This document shows, piece after piece, positions 34,699 through 42,730 of a stretch of 64,000 nt of DNA. The stretch is from positions 1 through 64,000 of the forward strand of contig JAFYQF010000019.1 of the NCBI GenBank assembly GCA_017559905.1, read 5' to 3'. The position numbers were made by a program, and so were the translations under genes. The DNA comes from a bacterium (GTDB lineage Bacteria > Cyanobacteriota > Vampirovibrionia > Gastranaerophilales > Gastranaerophilaceae). Under the pieces are notes generated by a model. It ran no database searches. It saw nothing but the letters and a program-made list of their open reading frames with translations, and had not been told where the DNA came from. How positions within the stretch are numbered: the first letter of the stretch is position 1; each line of letters starts with the position of its first letter.

Positions 34699-34718
34699 TT
34701 CGTGAATTATTTCACAGT
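34699..34718 (-). promoter_or_regulatory. Rex-like operator at adhE promoter
   Basis: GTGAA-TTAT-TTCAC (34702-34715) is a perfect five-base dyad matching the core of the Rex site TTGTGAA-N4-TTCACAA. It overlaps the predicted transcription start of adhE. No rex gene is in the window. Confidence 0.7.
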
Positions 34719-34721
34719 TAC

Positions 34722-34750
34722 ATTATATGACAAACATTTTTACAAATCAA
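34722..34750 (-). promoter_or_regulatory. adhE promoter
   Basis: On the minus strand TTGATT (34745-34750), 17 bases, TATAAT (34722-34727). Predicted start is near 34715, inside the Rex-like dyad. Confidence 0.8.
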
Positions 34751-34959
34751 GTGTATTTTTTACAATCTTTATATAAACTTTATCTGCTCAAATACACCCA
34801 TAAAGTTTGTAAATTCTAGCTTTTGGCCAGTTATACTTAAACAAAAGCACCAACTCTTTTCATAAGATTTGTAACTTATTTTATAAATTTAACCAAATAT
34901 TAACAAAATCAACCACACAGAGGAAACTAAATTCAAATTTGTATTGTACAATTCTTCGT

Positions 34960-35664
34960 ATGAATATTTTTAAAAACATAGTTTATTTACTACTCAAAAA
35001 CAAAGAGCGAAAGCTTGAAACAAAGTTAATAAAAGACTTGAGAAATTCTGCATCAACTAAAACTTCTAAAACAGTTTTAGGCGAAAATGTAACTATGACA
35101 TTTTCCGCAGAAACAGAAAAAAACAAAGAACTAGTTCTTAAATCCGTAACAGAATTAGTTAACGAAACAAAAGCTAAACCTGAATTGTTAATAGAATTCA
35201 TTAAAGCTCACAAAACAAGAGTAATAAAACTACCAAAAGCCGACAAAATATTAGCATTAATCAAAGAAGAAGAAGGGTTAATTTGTGAAAAACAAGGCTT
35301 TGAAGCACTTTTCATAAACCTTTTAATAGATGGTAAAATTTCGTTCAAAAGCAACCCTATAATTATCCTAAACGAAGTTGGAACTGATGCTTATATAGTT
35401 CTACATCAATTTTACAAGTGGTTTTCATTATTTCAAGGATTGCCAGGTTTTGACGTAAAATCTCAAAAACTATTTAAAAAATATTTGAATGCCCCTGACA
35501 ACATCAACTTCAACAAACTTTCACTTGAAGAAATGACTGGGCTAAAAGAAGCAATCGCAAGAGATCAAGAAGCTACGTCTTTTACGCTAGATTTTGCAAA
35601 ACTAATTGAAGGTAGCAAAAAAGTGCTTGAGAAAATCGAAAACGAAGGCGGAGCAAATATTTAA
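34960..35664 (+). CDS. Uncharacterised 234-residue protein
   Basis: Starts at ATG 34960 (MNIFKNIVYLLLKNKERKLE). An upstream in-frame TTG at 34939 would add residues encoded by the -10 box and is rejected. The protein is soluble and helical, with a Lys-rich N-terminus that may associate with membranes. A conserved-looking core is GTDAYIVLHQFYKWFSLFQG. No family is recognised. TACAAT lies seven bases before ATG with no ribosome binding site. It is convergent with the small gene ending at 35937 across a G-tract repeat field. Confidence 0.75.
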   Translation: MNIFKNIVYLLLKNKERKLETKLIKDLRNSASTKTSKTVLGENVTMTFSAETEKNKELVLKSVTELVNETKAKPELLIEFIKAHKTRVIKLPKADKILALIKEEEGLICEKQGFEALFINLLIDGKISFKSNPIIILNEVGTDAYIVLHQFYKWFSLFQGLPGFDVKSQKLFKKYLNAPDNINFNKLSLEEMTGLKEAIARDQEATSFTLDFAKLIEGSKKVLEKIENEGGANI

Positions 35665-35748
35665 CCCCCTTATATAAAACAAAACCCCTACCCTTTCACA
35701 ACCCGATAACCTTTCGGTTTATCAAGTTATGAAAATAAGTATGGTTCG

Positions 35749-35905
35749 TGGGGTAAATAATTAGTAAGATTGGTAAATGTATTTATTTTTTGGGGTAAAT
35801 TCTTTTGGGGTAAATTTTATTATATGTTTTGTATTAATTTCTTGGGGTAATTTCTGGGGTAAACTTTGGGGTAATATGTATTTGGGGTAAATTGTTTGGT
35901 AAATG
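35749..35905. repeat. Field of TGGGGTAA(A/T) repeats
   Basis: TGGGGTAA occurs seven times in 142 bases: at 35749, 35791, 35806, 35843, 35855, 35867 and 35883. Two degenerate TGGTAAATGTAT copies lie at 35771 and 35897. All have the same orientation, with spacings from 12 to 42 bases. Five G4 tracts fall within 50 bases (35843-35890). It lies between two convergent genes. Confidence 0.85.
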
Positions 35906-35936
35906 TATATTTATTATCTTGTCTGACTTTAATCAC

Positions 35937-36233
35937 TTAAGCAGAATAGCTGATGTGATTGTAAATATCCGGATGGATATTCGCATTTCTATCATTTCTT
36001 GTAAACTCATTAACCGCTCTTGAAACTTTGTTAACGAATGCTACTACAAAGTTTGGGTTTTGAACCATATCAGCTCTTTTTGAACGGTTTAAATCGTTTT
36101 CGAAGTTGATTTTTGCGTTAGGATTTTGCAATGCCAAGATTGCAACACTTGGGGTAATGTTATTCATATTACCTTCTCCAAAAGAGATGTATTTTTTATT
36201 AAAGTTATTTACGTTAATTGCGTTTACTTTCAT
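35937..36233 (-). CDS. Small lineage-type protein with N-terminal YISFGEG motif
   Basis: Ninety-eight residues. The N-terminus MKVNAINVNNFNKKYISFGE is of a type that I associate with many small proteins in this bacterial group: a short Asn-rich stretch ending in aromatic-x-x-F-G. The remainder (NEFTRNDRNANIHPDIYNHI) is polar. There is no signal peptide or membrane helix. GAGGAGG precedes ATG strongly, and CCTC-ACGA-GAGG just upstream could partly hide it. A clear promoter lies at 36298-36326 and a 19-bp dyad sits in the leader. Function unknown. Confidence 0.72.
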   Translation of the reverse strand: MKVNAINVNNFNKKYISFGEGNMNNITPSVAILALQNPNAKINFENDLNRSKRADMVQNPNFVVAFVNKVSRAVNEFTRNDRNANIHPDIYNHISYSA

Positions 36234-36262
36234 TTCTTTCCTCCTCTCGTGAGGTTTTTATT

Positions 36263-36281
36263 AAGTGTTGTTTTAACACTT
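36263..36281. promoter_or_regulatory. 19-bp dyad AAGTG-N9-CACTT (copy 1)
   Basis: AAGTGTTGTTTTAACACTT, a seven-base dyad in the 5' untranslated leader of the 35937-36233 gene. It could act as a DNA operator or fold as an RNA hairpin. Confidence 0.65.
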
Positions 36282-36297
36282 CATCCTTACAGTTCTT

Positions 36298-36326
36298 ACT
36301 ATAAACTAATATATTTCATTTGTCAA
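36298..36326 (-). promoter_or_regulatory. Promoter of the small gene at 36233
   Basis: On the minus strand TTGACA (36321-36326), 17 bases, TATAGT (36298-36303). This is the best consensus promoter in this intergenic region. Confidence 0.85.
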
Positions 36327-36387
36327 CCCCTACTGTGAACTTTTATTAAGCAGGTTAAACCCTCAATTAGTCAGCATTAGAGGCATA

Positions 36388-36432
36388 AAGTGATATTTTT
36401 ACACTTATTAATCAAGTGTTTTTATTACACTT
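36388..36432. promoter_or_regulatory. 19-bp dyads AAGTG-N9-CACTT (copies 2 and 3)
   Basis: AAGTGATATTTTTACACTT (36388-36406) and AAGTGTTTTTATTACACTT (36414-36432), 26 bases apart. Both have exactly the same arms and nine-base spacer as copy 1 at 36263. The recognising protein is unknown. Confidence 0.65.
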
Positions 36433-36439
36433 TACTTTA

Positions 36440-36611
36440 AAATACACCCATGTTAATCAAAAATCTATTAGCCAGTTAGGCATAATATTAGCCTGTAAGC
36501 ATTCCCCTACAGGCTAATTGGCAAATATTCATGATTTTTATTAAATATAATTAAATCTTTTTCATACTTCCAGCTATTCTTAATTCCTTGGAGCGATTAT
36601 CGCTCCTTTTT
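36440..36611 (+). ncRNA. Candidate small RNA
   Basis: An AAATACACCCA element (36440-36450) precedes CATAAT (36481-36486), a -10-like box. Then comes a perfect ten-pair hairpin TTAGCCTGTA / TACAGGCTAA (36488-36517), AT-rich sequence, and GGAGCG / CGCTCC followed by TTTTTATTT. The terminator points plus, although no plus-strand gene ends here, so it must belong to something non-coding or be fortuitous. Confidence 0.4.
36590..36611 (+). terminator. Orphan plus-strand terminator
   Basis: GGAGCGAT / ATCGCTCC with TTTTTATTT after it on the plus strand. murG ends at 36621 on the opposite strand, where no T-run follows the stem. Confidence 0.7.
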
Positions 36612-36620
36612 ATTTGGGAA

Positions 36621-37733
36621 TTACAAAGTTGAAAGTTTATCTGCAATTTCACTAACCGCATCATATTTAGCTAATAAAAGCGCATTGTTTTGCAATGTTT
36701 TCAATGTTTCAACCTCATTTAGCAATGGAGTTAACAACGTCATCAAAGCATCCCCATTAACATCATCGTCTTCAATGTACAATGAAGCATTTTTTTCTTG
36801 CATATACTTTGCGTTTTTACGTTGATGATCAGCCGCAGCGAATGGATACGGAACCAAAATCGAAGCAATTCCTGATGCACAAAGTTCTGACAAGCTCAAA
36901 GAACCAGCTCTAGAAATAGCAATATCAGAAGCTTTTAATACAGTTACCATGTCATCAAAATAAGGTTTCACTAATAAGTTTTTATCTTCAGAATATTCTG
37001 GATAAACCTTTATCAATTGTTCAATAACACGCTGGAAATTCTTTTTGCCAGATTGGAAAATAACTTGCCCCCCGAAATCTTTTGATAATTTCTTTAAGAT
37101 TTCAACAACTCCACTATTTATAGAACGAGCACCTTGCGAACCACCCATGACACATATTGTTATTTTATCTTCTAAACTCAATGCAGTTCTTGCTTCTTGC
37201 TTTGTTAAAGTTTTAAAAGTTTTTCTAATAGGGTTACCACAAATCAAGCAATTATCATTTTTTATTTTTGATTTAGCACCTTCAAACGCCAATGATACAC
37301 ACTTTGCCCAAGGTGCAAGCTTTCTTGTAACAAGCCCTGGATTAGCATCACAATCATGGAGCATGTAAGGAATTCCGACTATTTTACCAGCCATTAACGC
37401 TGGAGCTGAAACATATCCACCTGTCCCAAATATCACATCTGGTTTATGTTTTTTTATATAACCAATACTTTTAATAACAGCTAAACCAAGTTCAAACATC
37501 CATTTTATTAACGCAAGACTAGCTTTTCTGGGCATGCCATGTACATTTACCGGTAAAAATTTATAAGGTTTTCCACTTGTAATTTCAAACTCTAAATTTG
37601 AAGGATTTCCAACATAAAAAACATCATTTCCACGTTCTACCAATTCGTCCGCTATCGCAATAGCAGGATAAATATGCCCTCCTGTACCACCACCTGTTAT
37701 AAAATAAGTACGCTTTTTATCGGATAATGTCAT
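36621..37733 (-). CDS. murG: UDP-GlcNAc--MurNAc-pentapeptide-lipid GlcNAc transferase
   Basis: A 370-residue peripheral membrane glycosyltransferase that turns lipid I into lipid II. The N-terminal TGGGTGGHIYPAIAIAD is diagnostic. CVMGGSQGARSIN and the C-terminal RAGSLSLSELCASGIASILV follow. Its start overlaps the end of ftsW by 17 bases. It is the last gene of the murF-mraY-murD-ftsW-murG run. Confidence 0.97.
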   Translation of the reverse strand: MTLSDKKRTYFITGGGTGGHIYPAIAIADELVERGNDVFYVGNPSNLEFEITSGKPYKFLPVNVHGMPRKASLALIKWMFELGLAVIKSIGYIKKHKPDVIFGTGGYVSAPALMAGKIVGIPYMLHDCDANPGLVTRKLAPWAKCVSLAFEGAKSKIKNDNCLICGNPIRKTFKTLTKQEARTALSLEDKITICVMGGSQGARSINSGVVEILKKLSKDFGGQVIFQSGKKNFQRVIEQLIKVYPEYSEDKNLLVKPYFDDMVTVLKASDIAISRAGSLSLSELCASGIASILVPYPFAAADHQRKNAKYMQEKNASLYIEDDDVNGDALMTLLTPLLNEVETLKTLQNNALLLAKYDAVSEIADKLSTL

Positions 37734-38904
37734 TTTCTTGATTCCTTATTTTCTTAATTCTTTTTTTAGAAATATTTAACAAAATACCAATCATCCACAA
37801 CGATACAATTAACGAAGAACCGCCATAACTAATAAATGGAAGCGGAACACCTGTTGTTGGGAAGAAAGAACTTGCTACACTAATATTTAAAAATGCTTGA
37901 AACCCTATTGAGAAAGTAATACCGACAGCCAAAAGTCTACCATACATATCAGGACATCTTGAAGCCACAATAAAACCTCTATGGATTAAAGTCCAGAACA
38001 GACCAATAATTAGCACACAACCAACCCATCCCAATTCTTCTGCGATAATAGCAAAGATAAAATCGGTATGGCATTCTGGCAAATACGCCAACTTTTGAAT
38101 TGAACCACCATATCCAACACCATTAAAACCACCTGAAGCAAAGGCAATTAATGATTGGATAATATTATATCCAGCACCTTGAGGGTCAGATTCAGGATGT
38201 CGCCAAATTCTTAAACGTTGCAACTGATATGGTTTAATAATTGTTGTTAACGCTAACACAATAGTTGTTACACCAGCAGCTAAACAACTAAAGAACAGTT
38301 TTAAAGAACCGCCTCCGCATAAAAACATAACAACAGAAACTGACAACAACAAAATTACCATACTCAAGTTTGGTTGCATAAAAATGAAAGCAAGCATTAT
38401 TAAAATTGGAATAAATGCTCTCAACCATTTTGATTCATCGAAAAGATTTGCGTTATCTTTAAACGCAGCAGCTAACAACAGTACAACTGCAGGTTTTGCG
38501 AACTCTGACGGTTGCAATTGAAACCCGAAAAGGTTTATCCAACGTTTTGCACCATTTACAGTAACACCGAGTGGTGTAAAATCAACCAAAAGTAACAAGA
38601 TTATTATTATTGCCGCAAGCAATGTATTCCACTGCGCAAGCTTTTTGTAATCATAGTTTGTGAAAAATTTAAGCCCAATAAAACCTACAATAAAACAAAT
38701 TACTTGTTTTATTAAGAATTGAGCTGGATTCACACCCTCATCCAAACACTTTGGAGCTGACGCCGAAAAAATCGCCATAAAACCAATCATAACCAAAAAA
38801 GTTACAACAACTAAAAGCGTTCTATCCGGAGAAGAAATAATCACGCTCTGGATAGCCTGCCTACGTTTTGGCGCTCTTGCTCTATCCGATTCGCGATAAG
38901 ACAT
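37717..38904 (-). CDS. ftsW: Lipid II polymerase of the SEDS family (FtsW)
   Basis: A 395-residue polytopic membrane protein polymerising glycan strands at the septum. The ATG at 38904 (MSYRESDRARAPKRRQ) is used. It has AAGGAAT directly upstream, while a longer frame to 38982 runs entirely inside murD. About ten membrane helices are visible. SEDS motifs include FQLQPSEFAKPAVVLLLAA and the C-terminal TTGVPLPFISYGGSSLIVSL. The position between murD and murG favours FtsW over RodA. Confidence 0.95.
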   Translation of the reverse strand: MSYRESDRARAPKRRQAIQSVIISSPDRTLLVVVTFLVMIGFMAIFSASAPKCLDEGVNPAQFLIKQVICFIVGFIGLKFFTNYDYKKLAQWNTLLAAIIIILLLLVDFTPLGVTVNGAKRWINLFGFQLQPSEFAKPAVVLLLAAAFKDNANLFDESKWLRAFIPILIMLAFIFMQPNLSMVILLLSVSVVMFLCGGGSLKLFFSCLAAGVTTIVLALTTIIKPYQLQRLRIWRHPESDPQGAGYNIIQSLIAFASGGFNGVGYGGSIQKLAYLPECHTDFIFAIIAEELGWVGCVLIIGLFWTLIHRGFIVASRCPDMYGRLLAVGITFSIGFQAFLNISVASSFFPTTGVPLPFISYGGSSLIVSLWMIGILLNISKKRIKKIRNQENDIIR

Positions 38905-40231
38905 ATTCCTTAAAGACCTTTCCTCTTTCTTCATATCCGCTAAACATATCAAAACTAGCACACGCTGGCGATAACAACACAACTTCAGGATTTAACTGAA
39001 TTGATTTATCAATTGCATCTTCCATAGTGTCGGCTCTCAAAATATTATTGAACCCATCAGCTTTCAGATTTTCTTCAAATCTATCAGCCGCTTCTCCAAT
39101 CAATACAACAGTTTTAATATGTTTTTTACAAGCTTCATCAAACTCTTTCAACCCTGTATTTTTATCTCTACCGCCAGCAATTAATACAACATCCTGATCA
39201 ACAAATGAACGTATTGCAACCAAAGATGCTTCAGGATTTGTAGCTTTTGAATCATTATAAAAAACAGTGTTTTTAGTTTGTGCAAATTTTTCTAACCTAT
39301 GTTCAGGAACTTTAAAAGTCATAATAGAATTTCTTATTTTATCATTAGAAAGCCCTTTTAGTTTAGCGACAATAACAGAACACTCTACATTTTGATAATT
39401 ATGTTCACCTATCAAAGGACAATCGTCTAACTTGATTATAAGTTCTTCCACACCATTTGATTTGAAGTATATAGCGTCATTTTTTACATAACAACAATTT
39501 TCACCAACTTCATCCCCAAACATATAAACAACGCCTTCGCACACATTTGCAAATTCGTTTAACTTTTCATCTTTTGCATTTAAAACAGAATATGTTGGCG
39601 CCATTGGTGATTTGAAAATTTTTGCTTTTGCTTCAAAATAATTTTCCATATTTCCATGCCAGTTGATATGATCTGGTGTAAAATTTGTCCACACAGAAAT
39701 CTCTGGAGCAAAAGAATGGCTATATTCCAACTGGAATGAACTGCATTCACAGACATAAACTTCCACATCACCATCAATCAAATCGCAAGGTGGTACTCCA
39801 TAATTTCCACAAGGATAAGCCTTAAATTCCTCATCTAAAATATGCGCTGTCAAAGCTGTAGTCGTAGTCTTTCCATTCGTTCCAGTAATTGCAACGAAAG
39901 GTTTTTCTGTATTCAAATACGCAAGCTCAATCTCTGAAATAACTTTTATATTTCTTTCTTTAAGCATATTCATTATAGAAGATGTCGGCGGGATTCCAGG
40001 ACTTGTCACTGCAAACTCCGAATTCGACAAGAATTCATCACTGTGTCCACCCATTTCTACTTTAATCCCTAGAGATTCTAATTCAGAAATAGTTTTCACA
40101 TCTTTTTCATTTTTTTCTCTGCTTTCAGTAATGTATACTTTAGCACCGTGCGCATTTAAATATTTTGCAGCAGCAATTCCACTTTTTGACAAACCCAATA
40201 CAAGAACTTTTTTATCGGAGAACTTATTCAT
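38882..40231 (-). CDS. murD: UDP-N-acetylmuramoylalanine--D-glutamate ligase
   Basis: A 449-residue cytoplasmic ligase adding D-glutamate to UDP-MurNAc-L-Ala. The Mur-ligase P-loop is FVAITGTNGKTTTTALT. VLGLSKSGIAAAKYLNAHGA is the N-terminal nucleotide fold. FYNDSKATNPEASLVAIRSF is the C-terminal signature. It follows mraY by three bases and overlaps ftsW. Confidence 0.97.
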   Translation of the reverse strand: MNKFSDKKVLVLGLSKSGIAAAKYLNAHGAKVYITESREKNEKDVKTISELESLGIKVEMGGHSDEFLSNSEFAVTSPGIPPTSSIMNMLKERNIKVISEIELAYLNTEKPFVAITGTNGKTTTTALTAHILDEEFKAYPCGNYGVPPCDLIDGDVEVYVCECSSFQLEYSHSFAPEISVWTNFTPDHINWHGNMENYFEAKAKIFKSPMAPTYSVLNAKDEKLNEFANVCEGVVYMFGDEVGENCCYVKNDAIYFKSNGVEELIIKLDDCPLIGEHNYQNVECSVIVAKLKGLSNDKIRNSIMTFKVPEHRLEKFAQTKNTVFYNDSKATNPEASLVAIRSFVDQDVVLIAGGRDKNTGLKEFDEACKKHIKTVVLIGEAADRFEENLKADGFNNILRADTMEDAIDKSIQLNPEVVLLSPACASFDMFSGYEERGKVFKEYVLSRIG

Positions 40232-40234
40232 AAC

Positions 40235-41215
40235 CTAAATAACTCCTCTTTGTGTCAAATAAAATAAACCTAGTGCAAACGCACTTAACAAAGCAGAAAC
40301 AAGTGCAAATACAACAACTATTTTCTTTTCACTCCATCCACAAAGCTCAAAATGGTGGTGAATAGGTGACATTTTGAAAACTCTTTTGCCTGTCAACTTA
40401 AAGCTTGTAACCTGAATAATTACTGACAAAGTTTCCATTACAAATACTCCGCCAATAAATATCAACAAGAACTCAAACTTTCCAATGACAGCAAGAGTAC
40501 CTAACAATCCGCCGATTGCCAACGAACCTGTATCACCCATAAAAACTTGTGCTTTTGGTTTGTTATATTTCAAGAACCCGAACAATGAACCCGCAACTGT
40601 TGCCGCCACAATTGCAGCCCCATGGTGCCCTGTAAAGAACAACAATAAAGTACACGCAATAAACGAAAACACACCTGTAGAAGATGCTAAACCGTCTAAT
40701 CCATCAGTTAAGTTGTATGCATTTGACGCACCTGTAATAACAAAAATTGCTAATAATGGATAGAACCAACCTAAATCAAAAGAAAGACTTCCTATTGAAA
40801 AAACAGTTCCACTTTCACTTGCCAACATTACATACAAAGTAGGTAATAACGCAATCGCAATCTGTCTTAACAGTTTGCCTTTTGCACTCAACCCATCATT
40901 ATGTTTTCCTTTAAGCTTAAGATAATCATCTTGAAAGCCTGCAAGAGTATAAAATAACAAAGCCAAAAGGATAATAAAAATTTCATCAGAAAGTTTTTGC
41001 GCCAATGCTAGAGTAATTATTGACGCTATAAAAACTGCAGTTATAATAAATACGCCACCCGTAGTTGGAGTACCTTCTTTTTGCTGATGTGCTTCCGGAG
41101 CTAAATCTTTAATATATTGCCCTATCATTTTCTTTTTCAAAAAAGCAATATACGGAACTCCTAACAACAGGCATAAAATCATACCCAGCAAAAATGCAAC
41201 TGCTATCATTATCAT
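40235..41215 (-). CDS. mraY: Phospho-N-acetylmuramoyl-pentapeptide transferase
   Basis: A 326-residue integral membrane enzyme making lipid I from undecaprenyl phosphate. About ten helices are predicted. The active-site stretches are GFQDDYLK (Asp pair), NAYNLTDGLDGLA and FMGDTGSLAIGG. The C-terminal MSPIHHHFELCGWSE is the family signature. It sits two bases after murF. Confidence 0.97.
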   Translation of the reverse strand: MIMIAVAFLLGMILCLLLGVPYIAFLKKKMIGQYIKDLAPEAHQQKEGTPTTGGVFIITAVFIASIITLALAQKLSDEIFIILLALLFYTLAGFQDDYLKLKGKHNDGLSAKGKLLRQIAIALLPTLYVMLASESGTVFSIGSLSFDLGWFYPLLAIFVITGASNAYNLTDGLDGLASSTGVFSFIACTLLLFFTGHHGAAIVAATVAGSLFGFLKYNKPKAQVFMGDTGSLAIGGLLGTLAVIGKFEFLLIFIGGVFVMETLSVIIQVTSFKLTGKRVFKMSPIHHHFELCGWSEKKIVVVFALVSALLSAFALGLFYLTQRGVI

Positions 41216-41217
41216 AA

Positions 41218-42549
41218 TTAATTTCTCTCCCTAATACTTTCAATTATTTGCTCAAATTTCATTGAGCGTGAAGCTTTTAAAAATATTGTACAACCGACAT
41301 CCACGTTATCAAGAATGTAACGAGAAACATCCTCATTATTTTCAAATTTCTTTACAAACAAACCTTTTTCAATAAGTTTGTCCCCAAGTTCTCCTGCTAA
41401 ATTTCCTACAGTCAAAAACTTTACTTTAGCATTAGTTTTTTCAGCAAGAAAAACTCCAACTTCTCTATGCAAAGCGACTTCATTCTCTCCCAGTTCGCCC
41501 ATATTACCAAGCACAACTACAGGATCTTCATACAAGTCAATAAATGTAGAAACAGAAGCCTTCATAGATTCAGGATTTGCATTATAACTGTCATTAATAA
41601 ATTTAAAACCTTTAATATCTTCGACTTCCCAACGTTTTTCTATCGGTTTGTAAGCCAATAATCCTGCACAAATTTCAGAATATGACATTCCTAATTTGTA
41701 CCCTACCTCAATCGCAGATAATGAATTTTCGATATTATAAATACCTTCAACGTTTAATTCATAAACGTTATCCTTGTATAAAAATTTTGAATAACCTTGT
41801 TTCTGCTCCAAAACTTCTACATTATCAGCCGAATACCAAATTTTTTCACCGCTAAATTTTGCAAACTTTTGTAATCTAGGATTGTTATGAGAAACCAGAA
41901 CTCCGTTTTCTTTTAGGTGAGAAACTATTTCAGATTTCGCAATGGCAATATTATCTAAACTTCCTAACCTGCCAATATGCGCAGAACCAGCATTCGTAAT
42001 AATAGCATAATCAGGCTGCGCAAACTTCGACAACAATTCAATTTCACCTAACCCTCTCATACCCATTTCAACAATCAAAACTTCAGTATCTTCTGCCATA
42101 CCCAAAACAGTCTGACATAAACCAACCTCATTATTATGATTTGAAAAAGTCTTATGCGTTTTGAATTTTTGCGACATTACAGAATAAACAAGTTCTTTTG
42201 TTGTCGTTTTCCCTGAACTTCCAGTAATAGCAATGGTTACAGGATTAAGCTTGGTTCTATAAAATCGTGCAAGCTTCAAATAAGCTTCCAAAGTATCATC
42301 GACCTTGTAAACTATTTTAGCGCCATCAAAAACTTTTCCAGTCCTTGTGAAATAACCAACAGCACCTTTTTCAATGGCCTGTTCAATAAACTTTTCACCA
42401 TCAAAAGATTCTCCTCTTAACGGCAAATAAATGTCACCCTCACCGATTGTTCTAGTATCTGTCGATATAGCGTATTCGCTATCACTACCTAGTGTTTTTA
42501 ACGCAACAGCTTCTGTTGCTATCCCTAATTCTTTCTCTCTAAACTTCAT
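41218..42549 (-). CDS. murF: UDP-N-acetylmuramoyl-tripeptide--D-alanyl-D-alanine ligase
   Basis: A protein of 443 residues from the ATG at 42549 (MKFREKELGIATEAV), the start that fits the family. A longer frame to 42585 is not needed. The P-loop is IAITGSSGKTTTKELV. FINDSYNANPESMKASV and VLGNMGELGENE are MurF motifs. It is first in the operon. TATCAT lies six bases before this ATG and there is no ribosome binding site, so a leaderless start is possible. Confidence 0.96.
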   Translation of the reverse strand: MKFREKELGIATEAVALKTLGSDSEYAISTDTRTIGEGDIYLPLRGESFDGEKFIEQAIEKGAVGYFTRTGKVFDGAKIVYKVDDTLEAYLKLARFYRTKLNPVTIAITGSSGKTTTKELVYSVMSQKFKTHKTFSNHNNEVGLCQTVLGMAEDTEVLIVEMGMRGLGEIELLSKFAQPDYAIITNAGSAHIGRLGSLDNIAIAKSEIVSHLKENGVLVSHNNPRLQKFAKFSGEKIWYSADNVEVLEQKQGYSKFLYKDNVYELNVEGIYNIENSLSAIEVGYKLGMSYSEICAGLLAYKPIEKRWEVEDIKGFKFINDSYNANPESMKASVSTFIDLYEDPVVVLGNMGELGENEVALHREVGVFLAEKTNAKVKFLTVGNLAGELGDKLIEKGLFVKKFENNEDVSRYILDNVDVGCTIFLKASRSMKFEQIIESIRERN

Positions 42550-42609
42550 AATATAATGATACTTCAAAAAAACAGGCTGAAACATAAAGTTAATAAATAT
42601 TAATACTAC

Positions 42610-42638
42610 TTGACAAGCAGTTTTGAGTATCTGATAAT
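42610..42638 (+). promoter_or_regulatory. rplU promoter
   Basis: TTGACA (42610-42615), 17 bases, GATAAT (42633-42638). A leader of about 85 bases follows, containing the palindrome TATACGTGTATA, which could fold or bind a protein. Confidence 0.8.
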
Positions 42639-42730
42639 GACTATACGTGTATACTCAAGGTAAATCGTCTTATAAAACCCCAAGCACTAGCCGAAAGGGT
42701 TACGAAACCTAAAATAGAAAGGACAAAGAA

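Larger units (their letters stand above)
34635..34959. other. Intergenic region between adhE and a divergent gene
   Basis: This gap of 325 bases holds the adhE leader, Rex-like operator and promoter (34699-34750). On the plus side is an AAATACACCCA element (34790-34800) with GCCAGTTA about 25 bases later, and TACAAT (34947-34952) seven bases before the next ATG. The remaining AT-rich DNA shows nothing else I can name. Confidence 0.6.
36234..36620. other. Gene-free region with dense regulatory signals
   Basis: This gap of 387 bases contains, from left to right: the leader and promoter of the small minus-strand gene, three 19-bp dyads, an AAATACACCCA element (36440-36450), a ten-pair hairpin (36488-36517) and a plus-oriented terminator (36590-36611). 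No coding frame is convincing. The right half may encode a small RNA on the plus strand. Confidence 0.6.

Noticed and set aside
35749-35905. G-tract repeats as a CRISPR-like array.
   Set aside because: Repeat units are only 8-10 bases and spacers vary from a few to over 30 bases, with no palindromic repeats and no cas genes.
42586-42730. rplU leader as an unknown riboswitch.
   Set aside because: It holds one short palindrome and an ordinary ribosome binding site. A ribosomal-protein autoregulatory leader is possible, but nothing specific can be shown.
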